A stretch of 64,000 nt of DNA from Halichondria panicea (Eukaryota; Porifera; Demospongiae; Suberitida; Halichondriidae): positions 4,609,442 to 4,673,441 of the forward strand of contig NC_087392.1 of NCBI RefSeq assembly GCF_963675165.1, read 5' to 3'. The notes below the pieces were generated by a model. It ran no database searches and was not told the DNA's origin. It worked only from the letters and a program-made list of their open reading frames with translations. Positions 28,740 to 37,738 of this stretch are shown here, piece after piece (the first letter of the stretch is position 1; every line of letters begins with the position of its first letter). Both the position numbers and the translations under genes were made by a program.

Positions 28740-30532
28740 ATAATGTTCGATTCTGATTCTTCTCCAGATTTGATAAGAAACCAAAAACAGCTCCTGAGTT
28801 GTCATCAATGGAAACACAGTCTTGTACCATTACTGCTGATGTAGTGGAGTTGACTGATGTATCCTATAGGTGAAACTGTATTCACATTGATAAGATTTGA
28901 ACGTTTTACTTGTTGCAAGCAGCTAGAGTTAGGGATGTGCTGGAGCTATAGTTACCGTGATGAGTATACAGTGGGTCAGAATCAGAGGAAGATGGTTATT
29001 CTGTCAAACAGAAGAAATCAATCCTCAAGTTTATGTGATTCCTCCATGGATGAGCTGTGTTATATTCCACGCTGCTCTGTTCTATATAATTATTTCTAGT
29101 GCTATTAATTACATGGTCATAGGCTGCCTACAAATTAACGTTTAGTTTACCTTTATTGTGTCATTTCAGCCTTGTATAGTGTACTTGCGTAATTTGTGTG
29201 TGTATTTGTACTGTAGGTGGAGGCTCTTGTTGCAAAGAAGGGTCTTAGTGAGCAGGTAGGTCTCCCCATCTATAATCTAGAGCTTTGACCACCCCTCAGT
29301 TGCTGGAGGGCTGTCTGACACTACTGGCAGAGAGGAAGGTTCTTGTTAGACTATACTGGCTCAATGCAGGACCATCTCCGCCTCCATCCAAGACAAGTTC
29401 TCTCACCTGCAAAACTCAGAGGTACGTATCTTTAGCAGCCGAGGGGATGCTTCTGTATTGTAGCTACTGGAGATTGGCCATTCTCATTGTGAAATATCCA
29501 CTCTATTAGACATTTTGTTATTGCTTTTATAGTGTGTGAGTACTATACTGGAGGTGATATGGTGTACTCGGCACATGTAGCAAGATCAACCAGTTGAGAC
29601 CAAGCAATTGATATACTCCTTCAACTTCATGCAGGGACTATATACGTGACCCACTGAACACTGAGTGCACTATTTCACACACCATGCAACGTGCAATAGA
29701 TTTGTTTGTTGACTGCTCACCTTGGGTTCATAACAGCAGGTATACTCTCAAGACCTCAATGCAATACTGGCTGATGAAATGGTGAGCTAGTCTCTTAGTG
29801 TGTACTCTCCAATGCATAATGTAGTTGAGGAGCTGCAACCTGTTCTGTTCTGGTTAGGAAATCAGAATGTGTTGTCTAGACCAGCCACTAGCTGTTTGTG
29901 TGTATTGGTGGAGTAATTACTGTGTGGCTGTATATATAACTAGTTCCAGGAAGAGAGCTTGTGTACATGTTGGTAGTGGAAGTGTCCCCTTCGAATTCCC
30001 CTTTGTAGACTATCACCACTTCCACTGTGTGAGGGCAAATAATACCTCTACACTTTTGGACATTTAATCCTCATCAAAGTTCCTGGTGTGTTTTTAAGTG
30101 CCGTATTTTGGTTGTGAAAAACCTTTGTGAATGAGCCAAATCAGCAGAAAAATTGACATCTAACTACTGTGTTCTGGAAAATATTGTGTTATTAATTTAG
30201 ATATTGCGATTTTATTGTTACGAAATGATCAACCCACGCAAAGTTCACATATTGTTTGATGCTCGCAAAACATTCTAGTATATATAATACGGTATTCACA
30301 TTGCCTGAGGCATTACTATTGTCTATATTGTAGTTTGTTAATTTTGCCACCAGATTTGCTTGCAATATTATTAAAGCAATGCTCCACACTAATCCAGTGT
30401 ATTCAACAATATCCCCCCTCCCTCCAATGCAGAGCCTTGGTAAGACAGTGGAGGCGATATCGTTCCTGTCCCACCTCTATCAGCAGGGCTCCAGTGGTCA
30501 CTTCCTCATCGTGGTCCCCTCCTCCACTCTAG
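28740..30532 (+). pseudogene. SMARCAD1-like helicase, N-terminal and motif I exons
   Basis: Exon-like blocks in normal order: a Ser-rich linker near 28740-28790, the CUE-like block (VGQNQRKMV, MDELCYIPRCS) near 28960-29080, 29217-29255 (VEALVAKKGLSEQ), 29300-29421 (LTLLAERKVLVRL), 29740-29781 (LNAILADEM) and 30433-30532 ([25 protein letters not shown]). These match the CUE, linker and helicase motif I/Ia region of SMARCAD1. Splice sites are good. The motif I junction gives ADEM-S-LGKT where the family has a Gly, a change in the Walker A loop. The CUE block is truncated after PRCS. A conserved GILADEMGLGKT core was used to recognise the 29740-30433 pair. Motif Ib-III exons do not follow, so the unit is incomplete. 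Confidence 0.7.
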
Positions 30533-30771
30533 GTACTCACTAGGGGAGAGTAAACAAAGCTCTTCCTACACTAGATAAGCTTTGTAGGGGATTGTTAGTA
30601 CTTTGTAGCGTCATTTTTCGACCTTGAACTTTAATCTTATAGTCCGTGGTATGGCCAAATTTTATCTCTCTTTAATGAAAATTGGTGACACTATTTAGAA
30701 GGTCTCTTTCGATAGGAGGTTGCCCTTGAGTCATTGGAGTTAACACAACTTACTCGGATTGCCTCACACGA

Positions 30772-31593
30772 GATCAACTTTCACGAGATCAACTCCCACG
30801 AAATCAAATCAACTTTGCATGAGGTTAACTCTCAGTAGATCAACTCTCACAGAATCAACTTTTCAAATGATAAATTTCATAGGATCAACTCAGAACCAGA
30901 ATTGAAAATCGTTAAATTACAAAAAAGAGATTGAAGTCCAGTAAGATGCTTGATGCGCTGATAAATACGCATTGCATGAGAGTCATGCCTCCTGTGTTGA
31001 CCCCTTTTCCTTCTGCGTCTCTGTGGCTAGCTCCAGACGTGTTGGTCACTGCCTCCTCTCTCTGCATGTACATTCAATCCATTTAGGTGAGGGTTGCTTT
31101 TTTCATCCTAGAACCTACTCTCATCTCTGGCCCTCTTCCTCATCCTGCAATGGAAACTTGAGTGGTATAATCTCAGCTGGATTGGGTGGGTGATCATGCT
31201 CGTTCTTTACAACCACACTCAAACGTGGGCAACCAGCTCAGCCTTATGGTTTTTGCACCTCCAGAATTGAAATCATTTTTGTCTCTTATGCTTAAACTTT
31301 CCTCCTCGGTTTGTCTTGATGAATTAAACCATTGCGAATAAATGCATTGTGCTAGATGTGACTTATATTTTGCTCAATACCTTTCCCATAATTAAATTGT
31401 AGTAATTGACCTTTAGAAATAGGATTTTAAAATTGAAGAGTTGATTTTCGTTCATTTCAGGAGTTGAGTTGATTCTATGAAAAGTTGATTCTATGAGAGT
31501 TGATCTATACTGAGAGTTGACCTCATGCAAAGTTGATCTAGTAAGAATTGATCTCGTGGGAGTTGATCTCGTAAAAGTTGATTTCGTGTGCAC
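30772..31593. mobile_element. Foldback-type element with tandem-repeat arms
   Basis: Both ends are inverted copies of each other (about 30772-30925 and 31435-31593). Each arm is itself a run of degenerate 15-17-base repeats of the type CACGAGATCAACT, about eight to ten per arm. The central about 500 bases carry no recognised gene. This is the layout of Foldback (FB) elements, whose long arms consist of short direct repeats. No transposase is present. Confidence 0.7.
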
Positions 31594-31745
31594 ACACCCT
31601 TACTTGGATAGTAGATATAATGTCCTGGAAACAACAAAAATGTCATTGAGCCAAAATTTGCTGTTTTCCCCTGTACAGTTCACAGTTCTTACTACACTGC
31701 CCCCCACTAAACCACAAACACTCAATCCATGGTCAAGTATGAACT

Positions 31746-31793
31746 TAGCCTCGACTCCACGCCGATTAAATAATCGGCGTGGATTCGAGGCTA
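31746..31793. mobile_element. 48-bp palindromic insertion with target duplication
   Basis: Two 23-base arms (beginning TAGCCTCGACTCCACGCCG) with one mismatch surround a 2-base centre. The flanks carry AGTATGAACT on both sides (31736-31745 and 31795-31804). The arm matches the ends of the 595-bp element at 4143. It looks like a minimal element made of two fused ends. Confidence 0.75.
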
Positions 31794-32054
31794 TAGTATG
31801 AACTATAATAATGTACTGTGTTATGGACTGGAAATATCTTAGTTGTTCTAGTGCTGTTCTAGAGTATTCTTATACACTTATAGCATTCTGTGTATTGTTC
31901 TTGTTTGTTCTAGTTTTGCTGTTTTGAGTTCAGTTTTGTTTGCAAGGAGTGCATGTTCTTTCATATGATCAAGACAGTTGTTTAATTAAGTCAATTCTCC
32001 TATAGTCAAGAATACTACGTTACACCCCCCCCTACACACACACACATTCCACAG

Positions 32055-32240
32055 AGAGTGGACGAGTCGAGTGCCTACTACCAGGAGCAAGTGAGACAGG
32101 CCAAGCAGATCATGACACCCTTCACACTGCAGAGGCTCAAGTCACAAGTGCTGAGTCAGCTCCCAGCCAAGGTGTCCAGTACGGAGCATTGTACAGGGGC
32201 GTGGTGGAGAGGTCAATCAGGGTTAATCAGGGCCGACATG
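32055..32240 (+). pseudogene. SMARCAD1-like helicase exon (end of lobe 1), copy to the left of kinase 4
   Basis: It is the third copy of the exon seen at 6444 and 24995, with the same acceptor and donor. Between two TTGT repeats, 28 bases are missing relative to 24995 (the segment encoding QLTDTQWTL), a frame-breaking deletion that looks like microhomology repair. The product is otherwise YYQEQVRQAKQIMTPF and LQRLKSQVLSQLP. Confidence 0.7.
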
Positions 32241-32374
32241 GTGAGTGCCTGCAGGGGAATGTTGTGTGTTGGGGAGATTGTGGCTAGTTTGTGTTGTGGG
32301 TTTAGTCATAAGAGAGGCAGTGGGTGTGGTTTGATATGCAGAGATTGCTTCTGTTCACAGTCTCTCAAAAATAT

Positions 32375-33530
32375 ATTGGGGTGTCTTGAATCGGTGGAAT
32401 GGGCTACTCCTGGAATACTGGAATGACCTTTGACCTTGTTGCGCATGCGCAATACATTCATCACCTATTATAATAGTTGAACTGCACTATAAAATCATTG
32501 GTGGCTGAAAAACTCTCTCTGACTAGTACTGTCACAAACCATACAATAATTTATTAGCAACATCAACAACATAAAGTACAAGATTATTATTATAAAGCAA
32601 ATTGAATATGAAATATAATATAATTACAACTGTCCAAGCATTTTGTTTCTTCAGAATCTTCCAGACGTTTGTCTTTTCAGAAACTCAATCAGAGACTTTT
32701 GTGAACAGTGGTAGGCAGAAAAGGTGCATTCCATAGCCGACCACAAGTAGTTGCAAACTAGTTGCCCTATAAAAGGAGTGATGTGTACACGGAAAGGAAT
32801 GCAACAACAAATCAGTTGTTACACAGCTCACTCGTGCGCACATTGGATATATTGGCTCAGTAGTGCCTTTGCCCTCGAGGCCTGCGGCCCTCGGGCCTAA
32901 GTCACTACTGAGCCAATATATCCCATGTGGCACTCGTGCATGTGTCACAACTATAACATAATGAACATTTATAAACTCATGACACCATCGATCACTCTTT
33001 GCATTACAATAATAGTTGCCAAAACAGGATATGGGCAGAGGATGGTATTTGTGGCCTATAAGTCTCATCGATGCACTCTTATATATATGTTTCAACTTAC
33101 ATTCATACTCGACAGGTTCATCATTGATATCAGAATAGCTCCTATAGCCTCTTTCACAGGCCTTCCATGCATTGCAGAGGAGAGGAAGTGCGGCCTGGGA
33201 TAGAGGCTAGATACATCCATGAAAACTTACAGAAACTCTTCACCATAATTATATCCCTAAATTGTGTACATCAAAATGTTAAAAATGAATTCACCTGAAC
33301 TTATAACAATTATCTCCAGCAACAATTTTCACTGGTGAGGAACTGCAACGGTGAGCAATTGTGTCTAAGATGCTATCTAAGCCAATAGCACACTCAGCAC
33401 TATACCTCTTGACTATTCAAAACTTAAGATTTTTTAGACCTCCATGTATTAGCACATGGTCAAAGGTCATTCCAGTATTCCAGTATTCCAAGTCAAGTAG
33501 TCCATTCCACCGATTCAAGACACCTCAAAC
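32375..33530. mobile_element. 1.15-kb element with about 65-bp inverted ends, inserted beside kinase 4
   Basis: GGTGTCTTGAATCGGTGGAA at about 32380 is mirrored by CACCGATTCAAGACACC at about 33510, and the arms extend about 65 bases (CTGGAATACTGGAATGACCT and inverse). The paralogous sites at 25330-25360 and 6735-6765 lack it and read straight through (CTCAAA...TTGTCCTCAATATTG). It contains hairpin repeat copy B (32816-32952). No transposase is seen. Confidence 0.6.
32708..32952. repeat. Hairpin repeat with GC-rich loop, copy B
   Basis: It is nearly identical to 7738-7990, including the perfect stem and the loop CCTCGAGGCCTGCGGCCCTC, with only a few base changes and one short deletion in the left flank (the ACGTTTTTCATGCATCT segment). 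Confidence 0.7.
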
Positions 33531-33710
33531 ATTGTGTTGTCCTCAATATTGTAGCAGACAGTTATCAATTGACCTGCTATATTATCAAACTATATAATTA
33601 TTTACTGAGTGTATTGCTCGTTTAGTTGAAGTAATTGACATACTGTAATAACTTTCAACATAATGTAAAGTATTTTACAGCATATTACAATAACACGAAA
33701 GAATTAGACA

Positions 33711-36098
33711 CTACTTAAAAGTAAACATTTCACATTTTGTCGGTGCACCAAATCCTCCCACTACCATTAGTTTGTTCCCAGGGAGGGCAGCAGTGACGCA
33801 TGCTAATCGAGGTGTTGACATTTGACTAACGACAGTCCATGATGCCATATTGTACTGATATAATTATGTCCTTGGTGTTATCTCTATTGGAGTCCACCCC
33901 ACCCACTGCCAGCAGGTAGCCATTGATTGTAATAAGAGTGGAGTTGCTAACTGGCAAAGGGGCAATCTTCTGCCATATAGCTGAGCTTGGCTGGGACTGA
34001 GTTAGTTTTCTTAACGAGCATTTGTGCACTGAATACTTCTCTTAAGCATCCTCAGTTCGTGGGTATATGTACACATAGTCTCCACAGTTCGTTGTTGATG
34101 GGTTGTCGGTTCGCACAGGTATTGAGCTAACAATAGACCATTGCATATTAGCAGTGTTTAATACTTCGACTGTATTAACATTCTTATAATCACGCCATCC
34201 CCCAGTCACTACAAGTGTGTTTTTAGCGTACACAGCTCCAGGACTCCACCGTCTGGTTAGCATAGGAGGAAAGTATTCGGCCCATTTGTTGTTAATGTAG
34301 CTGTAGAGTTTGTTACTATAGACTTGTGTGTCTGACCCTCCCCCCACAGTTGTGAGCATGCATCAACACTGACAATAGTGAAGTACACGTTAGGGCAAGG
34401 TGGTAACTTGTGCCACTGATTGTTGCTGAACTCAAAAACAGTATTACTTCCGTAAGGACTAAAGTATCCCTTGTCTCCAATCACGCCTGATGATGATCCA
34501 TACCCAATATCAACAGGTGCATCAGGTAGTGACTCTATTATAACAGATTTCATTGGTGTAGCTTGCTCATCTTGCAGTGCGACTTGATGCATTCGAGTCA
34601 ATAGATCGTGAGATTCCTCGTTCTTGCTTGCCAAAGCTTGTCTCAGTTCAGTGACTTCTCTGTCTCGTTGATCTATGGCTTGTTGGAGGGCAGCAGTGTT
34701 CTCCTCACTTGATTGCAACTCTTGGTTGAGTCTCCTCAGCTGTCTCTCTCTGGCTCCAGCTTCCTTTTGAAGTGTTGCTTTGTCTTGTTGGAGGGCAGCA
34801 GTGTTCTTCTCACTTGATTGCAACTCTTGGTTGAGTCTCCTCAGCTGTGTCTCTCTGGCTCCAGCTTCCTTTTGAAGTGTTGCTTTGTCTTGCTGGAGGG
34901 TTTGGGTTTCTTGTGTTGCTTGGCCTAGTCTCGTAGTGAGTTGACCATTTTCAATGTCCTTTGTTTGTAACTGTTCATTGTTTTGTATTATTGTCTCTCG
35001 ATTTGTTTGTAGCTGTGTGTCTTTTTCTGTTATAAGCTGTTGATTTTCTTGCAGTTGTTGTTCGCTCATTTGTATTTGCTCATCTTTTTCGGTTATAATC
35101 TGTTGATTTGCTTGTAGTTGTTCATCTTTCTCTATGAGCATCTGGTGCAGGTCTTCTTGTTGGGAGCTTTCCTGGTACCGTGGTGTCCTCTTGAGAGCAT
35201 CCAGTGTTTGGCAGAGCTGTTGGGAAGATGGTCGTTCAACATCTCTGTCTTTGAGGCAGTTACGAGCAATCGGCAGTAGAGGGTGGGTGGGCTCAATCAG
35301 GCTCATGTGAGCTTGTCTTCTCTCTATCTCAGGCACTGGAACGTTGGCTCGAATTGCTTGGTTCGGAAATCGTAAATCAAACAGTTCTCTTATTTGAAAT
35401 CGATCTGTTGGCTTTGGAAATTGTCGAGTTGTGGTCTGAACTAGAAGCACACCGAATGAGAAGTTGTCTAGTTTCTCTGTGTACACTGGTGGTTCATTTA
35501 GTGCCTCGGGAGACATGAAGGCTGGTGTTCCCGGGCATGTGGTCATTGTGGCTAGTCGGGTGACGTTTATGTCCCTGAATTTGGACATTCCGAAATCAGT
35601 GACTTTGGCTCGAGTGCCTGCAATGAGTAGGACATTGTTGCTAGAGAGGTCGCGATGGATGATCCCATTGGAGTGGAGAAAGGCAAGTGCTTGAGCTATG
35701 TCATAGGAGAGGTTGACTTGGATGTGGTAGGGAATGTCTCCAGGTGATGACTCCAGGAAGTGTGTCAAACTCTCGTCCATGAGCTCCATGAGAAGAACTG
35801 GTGCATTTGTATCGGGATCGCGATAGGTCCCCAAGTACTGTACAATGTTAGGGTGGTTGATACGACTCAGAAATGCACACTCTGTTTCAAATCTTCTAAA
35901 GGGGTGTCTATGTTCTTTGCCAGGATCTGGAACAATCATTTGGAAGAGCACTGGATAGAGCAGCTTGGCAGCACAGAGTAGCTGGTCACACTTGGCTTTA
36001 CACACTGCCCCGTAGGAGCCAGTACCAAGGGTATCATTCTTGAAGAGTTCAACATTTCTGAATATGTACTCTTGTTCACGGTCTTGTCTCTCAGCCAT
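33711..36098 (-). pseudogene. Kinase-coiled coil-Kelch protein, copy 4 (broken in the Kelch domain)
   Basis: The frame is open from the start at 36098 for about 580 codons, covering an intact kinase domain and the coiled coil. It is very close to copy 1, sharing the C-lobe cassette FQIRELFDLRFPNQ and the 34-residue coiled-coil duplication. Three lesions hit the Kelch part: a 1-base deletion near 34360 (GAGCATGCATC against GAGCATGTCATC), a CAA-to-TAA stop at 34042-34044, and a 4-base insertion near 33862. The first shift appends about 35 foreign residues and stops near 34257. A protein with kinase and coiled coil but no propeller could still be made. The 5' flank to 36,920 matches that of copy 2. 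Confidence 0.85.
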
Positions 36099-36583
36099 AG
36101 CTATTGACTTATTAACAAACTATAGGTGTGCTAGAAAAGGGGTGAACATGTGTGCTTGTTGGGTGTGTTAGATCAGTAATCATGCAGAGTAGATATTCAC
36201 GACCATATACGTCATTAGTAACTATATAGTTATATTAATACCACGGAATACCTTACATTGTGATGGTCGTTTCTTAGCAACAAAAATGGCTTGTATTGCG
36301 TATCTCTACATTGTGCCGTATTACTAGTGAATTCAGATTTAACAATTACATGCGACCATAGAACATAGAAACCAGTTTAGAATGGCATGGTGTATATATA
36401 ATTATACATTGCTGAGACAGATGTATTAAAGCAGGTTTTAACGGTAGCCGGAAGTTTGTGAGATCGCAAAAACCCATACTGGTATTAGTATGACATACGA
36501 TCCTTGCCAGAACACCTTGAGCTGCATGCATGTTCATGTACTCTCTCATTCATTTTGTATGTCCCCTCCATGCATGCATGCAG

Positions 36584-36706
36584 GGATGTGACAGTGCTGA
36601 GGCTGGTGGGTGGTGGGACAGTGGAAGATAACATCCTCCACTACCAGTGCATGTGTACAGAACAAGCTGCAACTGGAGCACGACCTCACAGCCTCCACTG
36701 ACCACG
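36584..36706 (+). pseudogene. SMARCAD1-like helicase exon after motif VI, copy to the right of kinase 4
   Basis: It reads VTVLRLVGGGTVEDNIL after acceptor CATGCAG, then carries an insertion (CACTACCAG plus CATGT) and a shift relative to 39179. The donor ACG|GTGAGG remains. The segment and its flanks are close to 11737-12060. Confidence 0.65.
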
Positions 36707-36968
36707 GTGAGGGAAGAGGGGTGCATGGTAACAATATTGACACTGTGTTTACACAGTATAGGGAGTTGCATCTAGTGAATTTAATGACTATGCACAATGA
36801 CATTGTATACACTGAGGTGGTATTTTCAACCTGTGAGAGTTTGTTTTGTATAATTATAGCAGATTAACAAGCAACTAATTAATGTATGCCTGTTACTGGT
36901 ACCTATATATTATAGTTAACGTACACAGTATTTCATAGCTAGTTATTTGCCTAACTGTTATAAAAGCG

Positions 36969-37601
36969 AAAACTCGGCCTGGGATCGAGGCTAAGTGATT
37001 TTACACATTAAACCTAACATTAACTATATAGTTCTCCTTCATTGAATTCCCTCAACATCAATCAGATCAGTCATGTTATTATCAGTGCGTGCATGAATGC
37101 AGTGATTTTGCGAAAGAAAACAATTATTGTTATGTTTTTGTGAGTGTTTGACAATTTGCTATTTAGGCCTGTCATTCGAGTTGAATAGTATTATTTACTG
37201 TGACACACACTATACAGCTAGATACGAAAATTGTGAACTGTGAACTGCATTGATCGAATTACAACAATCAGTAGTGCACCTGGAAGTAAGAGTACTATTA
37301 TCTCTCCATGTAACGTTGTCCAGTCATTATGTTTAGGTTTTTATGCAATTTTATGCAGGTGATGTGGTTAAATGAATTGGTTTGTCTATGCATGCATGTG
37401 GGGCACATGTTGCAAGTTTGGACGCCAATTTATGCAGTGTTGTTTACTACTGGTCACAGCTTTTATCTTTTATCTGATCGATCAGAGTGGAGTTCCTCAA
37501 CAAGGAAAGATTCACACTGCAAATCTGGGACACACTCTGCATGATCTATAGTCAACTAGTGGGCAGGTTTCAAGCATTGTGCTAGCCTCGATTCCAGGCC
37601 G
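36969..37601. repeat. Two isolated TAGCC-type element ends
   Basis: CGGCCTGGGATCGAGGCTA ends at about 36993 and TAGCCTCGATTCCAGGCCG starts at about 37582. They face away from each other, so they are a right and a left end of separate or rearranged members of the 4143 family. The stretch between them holds no gene that I can support. Confidence 0.5.
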
Positions 37602-37738
37602 CACTTGTTGAGGCCTTGTGAAGGAGGCTATAGCATTGTGCATGCTCAGATAGATGGAACATAAGTAAAAAGTTTGTGCCCAACTAGCTTTTTAAGAATG
37701 TCTTGAACTGGACAATGAGAGACAATTGTGAAAAAAAT

